This document shows, piece by piece, positions 1-6,458 of a DNA stretch of 6,936 bases (its first letter is position 1; each line of letters begins with the position of its first letter). The notes under the pieces were generated by a model. That model saw nothing but the letters and a program-made list of their open reading frames with translations, was not told the origin of the DNA and searched no databases. Position numbers and translations under genes: made by a program. This DNA comes from Fidelibacterota bacterium (GTDB lineage: Bacteria > Marinisomatota > Marinisomatia > Marinisomatales > TCS55): contig SCKQ01000074.1 in the NCBI GenBank assembly GCA_004124535.1, forward strand, positions 1 to 6,936. The letters are read 5' to 3'.

Positions 1-862
1 TTTGAGAAGAATTTGAACCATTTTGCTTTTGGTCAATATATAAAGACTCTGTCATAATCAGAATTCCGCTGGCGAGGGGCAGTGTGTAATCGGCACCCAT
101 GGTGACCATTTTTATTTCAGAATTATCGGAAAAAATATAGGCTCCTTCCATCCATGATCCAATATATCCATCATAGCGAAGATCCATGGCAACACGCTGA
201 TGAGGTCCCGAAATAATGACCGGGAACTGCCCTGCTGACTGGGGTGTCACTGTTGGATCCTGGTGATAGGTCAAACCCCACTCCCCGAAACCTGTCGATA
301 GTTCTGCTCGTCCCCCAAATGAAATCGTATCCTGATTGGAGTTAATCAACCACGACCAGATAGATAATGAATTAGATGGAAAAACACGCAGCCGAAATGC
401 TTCCACACCATCCGTTTGACCCGTTGGATCTTTGAGTTCGATGGTATCAAACCAGGAGAGAGTCCGTAAAATTTGAGACGGCCCAAAAACAATTTTCTGC
501 AAGCCAAGTCGCGCTTCAATTTTTTCACTGGAATACCGCACCCACAAACGATGGTGATTTTCATGATTATTTAAAAGGGAATCTGCGGAATAACTGCGGT
601 CGAGACGATAGGCCCATTCCATATCAATAAATTGAGAAGCGGATAAATCTCGTGATAAAGAAAGAGTGGGAATGTATCCAATTGATGATTCAAATGAAGA
701 TTGATTTTGCGGCGGATCATTTCCTGTGAGTCCACTGACCCAAAATTGACCTTTTATTAAAAAGGGCTGTGCTGCAGTTGTTTCTTGCGGGATTAGCAAC
801 ATTAAGGCCAATATTATAAGAAGGTTGTTTATATTATTTGTATGATACAAAGAATTATTCAA
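1..862 (-). CDS. Outer-membrane beta-barrel-like protein, 3' end cut by the window
   Basis: Reading the minus strand from 862 gives one open frame of 287 codons that runs off the left edge. The first in-frame codon after a stop (TAG at 865..863) is TTG at 862; a second TTG lies at 850. The only early ATG (at 802, residue 21) falls inside the hydrophobic segment, so a TTG start fits best. Residues 13-31 form a signal peptide (NNLLIILALMLLIP core, probable cut TAA|Q near residue 31). The mature part alternates short aromatic/hydrophobic beta-strand-like stretches with polar loops, as in outer-membrane barrels. Residues 118-152 hold a segment (RLGLQKIVFG...SWFDTIELKDP...TDG) resembling conserved parts of porin-like proteins of FCB bacteria; this likeness is from memory. 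The substrate is unknown. It lies 119 bases downstream of the preceding minus-strand gene and has a candidate promoter of its own at 912-939, so it may be transcribed separately. Confidence 0.75.
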   Translation of the reverse strand, partial: MNNSLYHTNNINNLLIILALMLLIPQETTAAQPFLIKGQFWVSGLTGNDPPQNQSSFESSIGYIPTLSLSRDLSASQFIDMEWAYRLDRSYSADSLLNNHENHHRLWVRYSSEKIEARLGLQKIVFGPSQILRTLSWFDTIELKDPTGQTDGVEAFRLRVFPSNSLSIWSWLINSNQDTISFGGRAELSTGFGEWGLTYHQDPTVTPQSAGQFPVIISGPHQRVAMDLRYDGYIGSWMEGAYIFSDNSEIKMVTMGADYTLPLASGILIMTESLYIDQKQNGSNSSQ

Positions 863-911
863 CTAGTACTTTTCTGTTAATAATGGAAGTTATGCTATCA
901 ATAAAATTATG

Positions 912-939
912 ACTATAGCGGAACTATCCTGCTGTGCAA
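912..939 (-). promoter_or_regulatory. Candidate sigma70-like promoter for the outer-membrane protein gene
   Basis: On the minus strand a -35-like TTGCAC (939..934) is followed after 16 bases by TATAGT (917..912), which matches the -10 consensus at five of six positions. The -35 match is weak (three of six). It lies about 50 bases upstream of the TTG start at 862, leaving a plausible leader. A perfect 10-base palindrome, TGCAATTGCA (935-944), overlaps the -35 box and could be an operator half. This is prediction by eye only; promoters in FCB bacteria can depart from the sigma70 consensus. Confidence 0.3.
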
Positions 940-981
940 TTGCAGTTAGAAGGAAAAAGGCGGGAATGTGCATGGTCTAGT

Positions 982-1776
982 TTAGTCTCTAGCCCATTGC
1001 AGGTCCAGCAGGGGTAAAATATGCAGTTGGGTCATATAATCATTAGGATAGCCATCAGGATACAAACCATAAATTAGCTTATACCCAAAGGAAATATGAA
1101 AACGCGGCGATTTTTCCCAGGTCACCACGCTTTTATGCTCCAAGGCCATGGAACCTTTCATACCAGGAATCAGGAAAAGATCTCCATCCACAAGGTATGT
1201 CCAATTGCGCTTTAAACGACCATTCATGTCTGTGCCCAGCCGGAGGAGCCAGCTATTATAGTACACCGCTAAACGATGATAGACCAGCGGTAAATCTATA
1301 GTGGACTCCATTGCCAGATCTGCGCTGCCCAAGGCAATTGCAACACCGGCTTTTGCTGAAAACACCCGATCTTGATCCAGCGGTTTGCTGGCAACTATTG
1401 TGTTCCATAATGAAAACATATGTGGTATTTCAAACTCGGGTGATATCATGGCGAACATATTAGGCCCACCTATGTCCATGCCCAGGGGGCTTTGCAGTTT
1501 TTTAAGTAATGGTGTGGGATAATAAAATGAATGGACAGTTGATATAGTCCACTCGCCTTTCTGCGGCCAGCGCTGTTTTACTGTTACGTTCGGCATCAGC
1601 AATGAAGATAATTTGAAAAAGGAAATTTCCCTATTTTCACTTTGTCCCCAGCGCACCGGCTGAAAAAGTCCATATTCCCAGCGACCTTGCGGCAATGTAT
1701 ACGCTGTTCCGGACAGCCATTCTCCTTGTGCAAACACTTGGCTGAATAAAATAGTTAAGATAAGAATTTTTTTCAT
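982..1776 (-). CDS. Secreted or outer-membrane protein of unknown family
   Basis: This is a 264-residue protein with a clear Sec signal peptide (MKKILILTILFSQVFA|QG, cut after residue 16). An upstream in-frame ATG at 1797 would add MCNYIRV before MKK. The start at 1776 is preferred because it begins the signal peptide and overlaps the stop codon of the preceding lipoprotein gene by one base (TAATG), a usual sign of translational coupling. I do not recognise the family. The mature chain is rich in aromatic residues, with repeated short beta-strand-like stretches (for example LAVYYNSWLLRLG and FHISFGYKLIYGLYP), which suggests an outer-membrane barrel or a barrel-associated protein. It is the last gene of the compact run with the DUF1028 protein and the lipoprotein phosphodiesterase, all of which are exported, so a role at the cell envelope is likely. 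The function is unknown. Confidence 0.75.
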   Translation of the reverse strand: MKKILILTILFSQVFAQGEWLSGTAYTLPQGRWEYGLFQPVRWGQSENREISFFKLSSLLMPNVTVKQRWPQKGEWTISTVHSFYYPTPLLKKLQSPLGMDIGGPNMFAMISPEFEIPHMFSLWNTIVASKPLDQDRVFSAKAGVAIALGSADLAMESTIDLPLVYHRLAVYYNSWLLRLGTDMNGRLKRNWTYLVDGDLFLIPGMKGSMALEHKSVVTWEKSPRFHISFGYKLIYGLYPDGYPNDYMTQLHILPLLDLQWARD

Positions 1777-2879
1777 TACTCTAATATAATTGCACAACTG
1801 ACCGGCGCATGGTCTGATAGATGAATGGTTTCTTGTATTGCCCCCTGGTAAGTGGTTCCACTGCCGGATGCAACGTTTTTATTAGTAAAAATATAGTCCA
1901 GTTTACGATCCCACCATCTGTTCACAGATGTGCTGTGTGTATTATGGTTAGCTGTAACAACTTCCGTTAAAGAAATTGCTGAATTGTAAGTATCATACAA
2001 CGATTTCAGCAGCAGCGGTTCATTTTCAAAATTATTGAAATAACTGCCTTCCAAATGTGGTCCGCCATCCACGTCTGTGTGAAATATATCATTTTCACAG
2101 GCATCTTCATCACAATAATCTATATTCGCACCAGGAGGAACAGAATTCAAATCTCCTCCAGCGACAAAAACATATCCCGCTACATCTATTTCATCAAGAA
2201 CTTCCTTGAATTTATCAATATGTTTTTGTTTCGTGTCGTCCGTTGCAAAGGCGGTGGCATGGACATTCACAGCATAAAAATCATCTTGATCAGGGATAGC
2301 TATTTTTGCTTTCAAGATATTTCTGCGCAAGTAGAACAATAGGGTCAGGTCATCCTGGTCGCCCCTTAAGGGAAGCTGAACACGTTCAGCTGATTCTATG
2401 TCCCATTTGCTTAACACAGCGTTGCCAGCATCAATACGACCAATGCCATCGCTGGGAATTGTTTGCGCTTTCCACATGGACGCATAGGCGGCGTAATTCA
2501 TGTCTGTATGATCCAGCAACCATTGCACCTGGTCAATGTATTGTGTGCGTTTGGATTCTCGATCGATTTCCTGGAACAGAATAATATCCGGATTAATGAC
2601 ATCGATTTCTGCAGCAACAAGCTCCAGGGCATCGAGCACTTCATTTTCTGTAAAAATACTTCGATCTCCGCAAGAGTCGCCAAAAAATGGCAACCGGCCA
2701 ATGCCAAAGCGGATATTCCACGTGAGCACTTTTAAAGACCCTTCGGGCGATGAGGCAGTACTAATATTTTTGGCTTCGTATAAAACAGCTTTCTCCACAT
2801 CATCAAAAGTGGTGACCAGCGGGTCACAGCTAAAAAGGAACAACGCCAGTATATATAAAAATGGTTTACCTTGTCTCAT
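1776..2879 (-). CDS. Endonuclease/exonuclease/phosphatase-family lipoprotein
   Basis: This 367-residue protein has a lipoprotein signal peptide (residues 1-17, lipobox LFSC with lipidated Cys18), so it is probably anchored in the outer or inner membrane and faces the periplasm or the outside. The catalytic core of the EEP superfamily (Mg-dependent phosphodiesterases: DNase I-, sphingomyelinase- and inositol phosphatase-like) is complete. LTWNIRFG carries Asn55, LFQEIDRES carries metal-binding Glu104, VNVHAT carries His207, GGDLNS carries Asp243 and Asn245, LDYIF carries Asp328, and LSDHAPV carries Asp356 and His357. The length suits a single EEP domain with insertions. Cysteines at 255-261 (YCDEDAC) may form a disulfide or metal site. 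The substrate cannot be told; extracellular DNA, phospholipid head groups and other phosphodiesters are all possible. The gene starts 13 bases after the DUF1028 stop without a clear Shine-Dalgarno site and shares one base with the next gene. Confidence 0.92.
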   Translation of the reverse strand: MRQGKPFLYILALFLFSCDPLVTTFDDVEKAVLYEAKNISTASSPEGSLKVLTWNIRFGIGRLPFFGDSCGDRSIFTENEVLDALELVAAEIDVINPDIILFQEIDRESKRTQYIDQVQWLLDHTDMNYAAYASMWKAQTIPSDGIGRIDAGNAVLSKWDIESAERVQLPLRGDQDDLTLLFYLRRNILKAKIAIPDQDDFYAVNVHATAFATDDTKQKHIDKFKEVLDEIDVAGYVFVAGGDLNSVPPGANIDYCDEDACENDIFHTDVDGGPHLEGSYFNNFENEPLLLKSLYDTYNSAISLTEVVTANHNTHSTSVNRWWDRKLDYIFTNKNVASGSGTTYQGAIQETIHLSDHAPVSCAIILE

Positions 2880-2892
2880 TGGTAAGAACTTA

Positions 2893-3864
2893 TTAAAGAT
2901 TCATAACGCGTTGCAGTATTTCGTTATCGTCCGGGAAAAAGCCTGAAGGTATCAATCGTGGAATTAATTCTTTCAGTTTTGGACTGCGAGAAAACACATC
3001 CTCAAATATCGGCAATGCCATATCCAGATTTCCTGCCGTCACTAGCGTGACGGCTGTCCAAAATGGCAGTTCGGGATTTTCCGGATAGTATTTTGCTGAC
3101 AGTTTATATTCTGCTAGGGCTTTGTCCATTTCCCCTAATTCCAGATAATGATCACCTTGATTGGCATGTTCATAGGCCCTGTGAACTCTTATGAGTCGTT
3201 TCAATTCCTGTATTGGCTCTGGATGGTCCTCAATGCGCAGTTCCATTTTAATATCCTTCCACTCCACACCTGTAGGTTTTCCGCTTACAATTAATATAGC
3301 TGCAGATTGTTTACCCCGCAAATCACCCCCTTCCGCTTGGGCAGCTTCCAGCGCAGCCAGCATACGGTCAGCCAGATCACCCAAACTGTTTTCAAAGGCA
3401 TCTGCCATGGCGTCCCATACAGTAGCTTTTTCCATAATGTTTGCTTGGACAGTATAATTTTTACCTATTTTGAATCCTGCTTCGGCAATGCATTTTTCGC
3501 CAGTATGGCTGGCCACATTACCCTTAGCGTCCACCATCCCCACTTGGCGGACTGCAGCGCCTTCGTCTTTAGCTATTAGTTTAGCCAGTGCTTCATTGGC
3601 GGTTAATCCCTGTGCCATTAGTTCCAAGCCGTGAGGACCGTATTCCACCTTGACAATGGATTGTGTAGCCACTGCACCTACGCCTGCTTGCGCCCAGGTA
3701 ACAAGCGAACCCACAGAAAACCAATGGCTTTGCACAGCCACGCCCAGTTCACCCGTTTCTTCATCAAGGGCCACAATGGAATAGGTGTTCACCGGCCGAA
3801 TACCTTGAGCTGACATTATGTTGACTGTGATCAATAAAATGGATATTAAAATGTGTATACGCAT
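2893..3864 (-). CDS. Secreted DUF1028-family (Ntn-hydrolase-like) protein with TPR-like tail
   Basis: This is a 323-residue protein. The start at 3864 is chosen over an upstream in-frame ATG at 3915 because a strong Shine-Dalgarno AAAAGGAG lies 5 bases before it and a signal peptide begins there (MRIHILISILLITVNIMSA|QG, cut after residue 19). Residues 26-215 match the DUF1028 family: NTYSIVALDEETGELGVAVQ at the start, WAQAGVGAVATQS, YGPHGLELMAQGLTANEAL, and VRQVGMVDAKGNVASHTG. The family is related by fold to N-terminal-nucleophile hydrolases and has no settled substrate. From about residue 219 a helical tail resembles one or two TPR units (ALAEYKLSAKYYPENPELPF, then AGNLDMALPIFEDVF), which would bind a partner. 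It is the first gene of the envelope cassette, followed by the EEP lipoprotein after 13 bases, and ends in tandem TAA TAA. The conserved Thr27/Ser29 region lies behind the signal cut site. Confidence 0.9.
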   Translation of the reverse strand: MRIHILISILLITVNIMSAQGIRPVNTYSIVALDEETGELGVAVQSHWFSVGSLVTWAQAGVGAVATQSIVKVEYGPHGLELMAQGLTANEALAKLIAKDEGAAVRQVGMVDAKGNVASHTGEKCIAEAGFKIGKNYTVQANIMEKATVWDAMADAFENSLGDLADRMLAALEAAQAEGGDLRGKQSAAILIVSGKPTGVEWKDIKMELRIEDHPEPIQELKRLIRVHRAYEHANQGDHYLELGEMDKALAEYKLSAKYYPENPELPFWTAVTLVTAGNLDMALPIFEDVFSRSPKLKELIPRLIPSGFFPDDNEILQRVMNL

Positions 3865-3869
3865 ACTTG

Positions 3870-3877
3870 CTCCTTTT
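3870..3877 (-). promoter_or_regulatory. Strong Shine-Dalgarno site of the DUF1028 gene
   Basis: AAAAGGAG on the minus strand lies 5 bases upstream of the ATG at 3864. It decides that start against the longer reading frame from 3915, and it is the only near-consensus ribosome binding site among the minus-strand genes at 982-3864. Confidence 0.85.
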
Positions 3878-3886
3878 ATCAGATGG

Positions 3887-3915
3887 AGATTAAGGAAAAT
3901 TGGTCTTTTGATCAA
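3887..3915 (-). promoter_or_regulatory. Candidate promoter of the envelope cassette
   Basis: On the minus strand TTGATC (3915..3910) is followed after exactly 17 bases by TAATCT (3892..3887). Matches to the sigma70 boxes are partial (four and three of six). The position is right for a short leader before the Shine-Dalgarno site at 3877..3870. It lies in the 73-base divergent gap shared with the alkane monooxygenase gene. Confidence 0.25.
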
Positions 3916-3937
3916 TTCATGCCTACATTCTGGTATA

Positions 3938-5050
3938 ATGAAATATTTACGTTATCTGGGAATGCCCCTCCTTATTTTAATGGCTATTTATTTGGGCGCC
4001 AAGGGACAATATTGGGCCTGGGTATATTTGCTTATTTTGGATACCATTATCATTGCCGGGGACGCGTTTCTCGGTGATGATAAAACAACCCCGGAATATC
4101 GTTATCCAATGCTGCTGACTCTCCTTGTATATATTAACTTGCCTGTTTATCTCATTTTTCTAACGATTGCTATTTATATGAGTGGTAGCGTTTCACTGCC
4201 GAGTTTTGAGCAGATTGTTTATTTAGTGACCGGGAGTGATATTGCCTTAACTCGTCATGGAACTGCTGTCTGGCATTTAGCAGGTTATGTTTTTACTGGG
4301 GGGCTTCTCATGGGATCAGCGCTGACAATTCCAGCCCATGAACTGGTACACCATAAAAAGAAAAAAATAGATTGGTTGATTGGCAATTGGATGATGGCCT
4401 TTACCTGCGACAGCGCCTTTGCCATTGAACACGTTCATGGACATCATAAGAACGTTGGCCTGGCGACTGACCCTGCTACTGCCAAACGCGGTGAAAGTTT
4501 TTATCTGTTCTTTTTAAAGGCTTCACTCCAAGAGCACCGTGATGGCTGGAAGATCGAAAATGAACGTTTGAAAAAACGTGGACATGGGCTGATCAGTGTA
4601 TATAACCGCATGATTAGGGGCTACGCTCGCAGTTTTCTTATCTTGGCGGCTGCTTATTATATAGGTGGATTCGGCGGTGTTGTCGTGTTTTTGGGTATTT
4701 CCGTATTCGCCAAATTATTTCTGGAAATAGTGAATTATATGGAGCACTACGGTTTGGTCCGCGTGCCGGGCACGCCTGTGGCTCCCCATCATTCCTGGAA
4801 TACAAACAAACGTGTCAGCAGTATTCTGCTCTACAATCTTACTCGCCACTCCCATCATCATGAACAAGGCAGCCTGGAGTTCTGGAAACTGCGTCCTTAC
4901 CCTGATGCGCCGGAAATGCCTTATGGCTATCTGACAACGTTATATCTGGTAGCATTTTTTCCCGGGGTTTACCGCAGGATGATGGAACCACGCTTGGAAG
5001 ACTGGCGCAATACCTACGCCACGGAAGAAGAAAAAGTCTTAATGTCTTAA
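3938..5050 (+). CDS. alkB: AlkB-family membrane alkane 1-monooxygenase
   Basis: This 370-residue integral membrane non-haem di-iron enzyme is expected to hydroxylate the terminal carbon of alkanes using O2 and electrons from rubredoxin; neither rubredoxin nor its reductase is in this window. All AlkB histidine boxes are present: HELVHH (134-139), EHVHGHHKNV (164-173), NYMEHYGL (266-273) and LTRHSHHHEQ (301-310), followed by the family's LRPYPDAPEMPYGY segment. The NYxEHYGL box separates AlkB from ordinary fatty acid desaturases. Membrane segments lie near residues 6-22, 25-42, 58-80, 113-133, 232-257 and 332-344. The start at 3938 is preferred because the hydrophobic N-terminus begins there; upstream ATGs at 3818, 3839 and 3851 would overlap the divergent gene. 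There is no good Shine-Dalgarno site, and TATAATG spans the start. The length is slightly below the roughly 400 residues of classical AlkB. Only 11 bases separate it from the dioxygenase gene. Confidence 0.95.
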   Translation: MKYLRYLGMPLLILMAIYLGAKGQYWAWVYLLILDTIIIAGDAFLGDDKTTPEYRYPMLLTLLVYINLPVYLIFLTIAIYMSGSVSLPSFEQIVYLVTGSDIALTRHGTAVWHLAGYVFTGGLLMGSALTIPAHELVHHKKKKIDWLIGNWMMAFTCDSAFAIEHVHGHHKNVGLATDPATAKRGESFYLFFLKASLQEHRDGWKIENERLKKRGHGLISVYNRMIRGYARSFLILAAAYYIGGFGGVVVFLGISVFAKLFLEIVNYMEHYGLVRVPGTPVAPHHSWNTNKRVSSILLYNLTRHSHHHEQGSLEFWKLRPYPDAPEMPYGYLTTLYLVAFFPGVYRRMMEPRLEDWRNTYATEEEKVLMS

Positions 5051-5061
5051 ATTATAGCATA

Positions 5062-5970
5062 ATGAAAAGAAGACAATTTATCAAATTAGGTTTGCTGGGA
5101 ACCGCAGCGACCGGAATCGCGCCGGGAACTTTCCTAAAAGGAAGAGATTGTGATCTCACCAGTGATGATATCCTTGGGCCTTACTGGTCGCAAAACCACC
5201 CTTATAGAACCGTGCTTGCTCATACGGATGAACCTGGAACACGCATTTTTATTTCAGGTATGGTGCAGGCTAACGATTGTGAAACACCTCTGCACAATGC
5301 CATTGTTGATGTTTGGCATGCAAATGACAGCGGGTGTTATACTGTTTTCCAAGAGTGTAATTCAGGTAATCCGGAAGAAGATCCCTACAATCTTCGGGGG
5401 CAAATGCTCACCAATGAAAATGGCGAATATGCCTTTGAATCTATCTGGCCGGGACATTATGGAAGTAGGCCTAAACATTTTCATTATAAGATCACCACAC
5501 CTGAAAACCAGGAATTGGTGACTCAATGTTATTTTGAGGGTGATGCGCAAATTGATGAACAATGGGAAAACAACCATCCTGGACTGATCATACCTTTGGA
5601 AGAAAGTGACAATGGGCTTTATGGTGTATTTGACATTATAATGGACGAAGAGGCTCAAGTCGGAATAGAAAACGAGCTAGTGACTGTTCCGGAAAAAGCG
5701 TTTTTAAATCATAGCTATCCCAACCCTTTTAACAATTCGACTCAAATTGAATTTGGTCTCTCAAGATCGGGGCACGTCAGTATCAGTATTTATAATGTGT
5801 CCGGGAGATGGATCACTAATTTAACTGAGCAAAGTTGGCGGGCGGGAACCCACCTGTTAAAATGGAACGGACAAGATTCTTCTGGAAAGATGGTTCCTTC
5901 CGGTTCATATCTGGTGGTAATGAAAGCTGCCGGATTTACCGGATCGAAAAAGATTTTATTGCTTAAATAA
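5062..5970 (+). CDS. Tat-signal intradiol ring-cleavage dioxygenase with T9SS C-terminal sorting domain
   Basis: This 302-residue protein has three parts. Residues 1-28 are a twin-arginine signal (MKRRQFIKLGLLGTAATG; RRQFIK motif). Residues 30-205 form an intradiol dioxygenase domain of the short exported type: ILGPYW (37-42), a segment around VDVWHANDSGCY (82-93), and WPGHYGSRPKHFHYKI (129-144). The expected Fe(III) ligands Tyr93, Tyr133, His139 and His141 are all present, with the short Tyr-to-His spacing of this subfamily. Such enzymes open catechol-type rings between the two hydroxyls. Residues 214-302 are a T9SS type A sorting domain (SYPNPFNNSTQIEF, IYNVSGR, GTHLLKWNGQD, PSGSYLV, KKILLLK end). 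The protein should therefore be folded with iron before Tat export and then moved to the surface by T9SS. It has five cysteines. It follows alkB by 11 bases with no strong ribosome binding site, suggesting one transcript. The substrate is inferred only. Confidence 0.93.
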   Translation: MKRRQFIKLGLLGTAATGIAPGTFLKGRDCDLTSDDILGPYWSQNHPYRTVLAHTDEPGTRIFISGMVQANDCETPLHNAIVDVWHANDSGCYTVFQECNSGNPEEDPYNLRGQMLTNENGEYAFESIWPGHYGSRPKHFHYKITTPENQELVTQCYFEGDAQIDEQWENNHPGLIIPLEESDNGLYGVFDIIMDEEAQVGIENELVTVPEKAFLNHSYPNPFNNSTQIEFGLSRSGHVSISIYNVSGRWITNLTEQSWRAGTHLLKWNGQDSSGKMVPSGSYLVVMKAAGFTGSKKILLLK

Positions 5971-6456
5971 TCAAATCTCTTCAAAGACACCTGTTTTTTT
6001 ATTCTTTTGTACTTTATCATGATTAAAACACCGGCCATGCATGGCAATGTAGACGCCCTGTGGCAAGCTTTGCACAAAGCCCAAGGCTGCACCCAGATTA
6101 AATAACCCATCTGAACTGCCAAACTTAAATGGGATCATTGCGCCGGTGAGAACAATGGTCTTTTCCAAATTACCGCTTGCCAGAATCTTGGCTGTAGCGG
6201 TCATGGTGTCCGTCCCATGGGTAATTACGATCTGATCCTCTTCGGCCTGTTTACAATTATCGAGAATCAGTTGCCGGTCGTCATTAGTCATATCCAAACT
6301 GTCGATCATCATCAGGGTGCGGATATTGATATCAATACGGGCACGCCCCAGTTCCAATATTTCACGCACGTGTGTATCTTTGAAAAACAGCTTGCCTGTT
6401 ATTTCATTGTATTCCTTATCAAAAGTACCGCCGGTTATGAAAATTCTGGTGGCCAT
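5971..6456 (-). CDS. Single-domain L-asparaginase-like protein
   Basis: This 161-residue protein corresponds to the N-terminal, catalytic half of type I/II asparaginases, which are about 330 residues. Conserved elements are ITGGTFDKEY (7-16) with nucleophile Thr11 and Tyr16; IDSLDM (51-56) with Ser53; THGTDTM (79-85) with Thr82 and Asp83; and KTIVLTGAMIPFKFGSSDG (99-117) with Lys99. By alignment from memory these match Thr12, Ser58, Thr89, Asp90 and Lys162 of E. coli asparaginase II, so the active-site set looks complete. The C-terminal domain is missing, but the gene is not obviously truncated: it ends cleanly in TGA, and short one-domain members of this family exist. There is no signal peptide, so it is cytoplasmic. 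The ATG at 6456 comes 2 bases after the stop of the ArsC-family gene, suggesting translational coupling. The stop codon abuts the stop of the convergent dioxygenase gene. Asparagine or another amide may be the substrate. Confidence 0.9.
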   Translation of the reverse strand: MATRIFITGGTFDKEYNEITGKLFFKDTHVREILELGRARIDINIRTLMMIDSLDMTNDDRQLILDNCKQAEEDQIVITHGTDTMTATAKILASGNLEKTIVLTGAMIPFKFGSSDGLFNLGAALGFVQSLPQGVYIAMHGRCFNHDKVQKNKKTGVFEEI

Positions 6457-6458
6457 TA

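Noticed and set aside
346..564. 72-codon minus-strand open frame inside the partial outer-membrane protein gene
   Set aside because: It is a different frame of the same strand; the frame from 862 has a signal peptide, barrel-like composition and runs without stops to the edge.
960..1010. Rho-independent terminator after the 982-1776 gene
   Set aside because: Only a 4-bp CTAG repeat pairing and a short T-run separated from it were found; no GC-rich stem is joined to a T-tract.
2536..2946. 136-codon plus-strand open frame opposite the EEP lipoprotein
   Set aside because: It is antisense to a gene with a complete set of catalytic motifs; its own composition is serine-rich and shows no family features.
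3818..3937. N-terminal extension of AlkB from ATG 3818
   Set aside because: It would overlap the signal peptide of the divergent DUF1028 gene, adds a stretch without AlkB features, and precedes the natural hydrophobic start at 3938.
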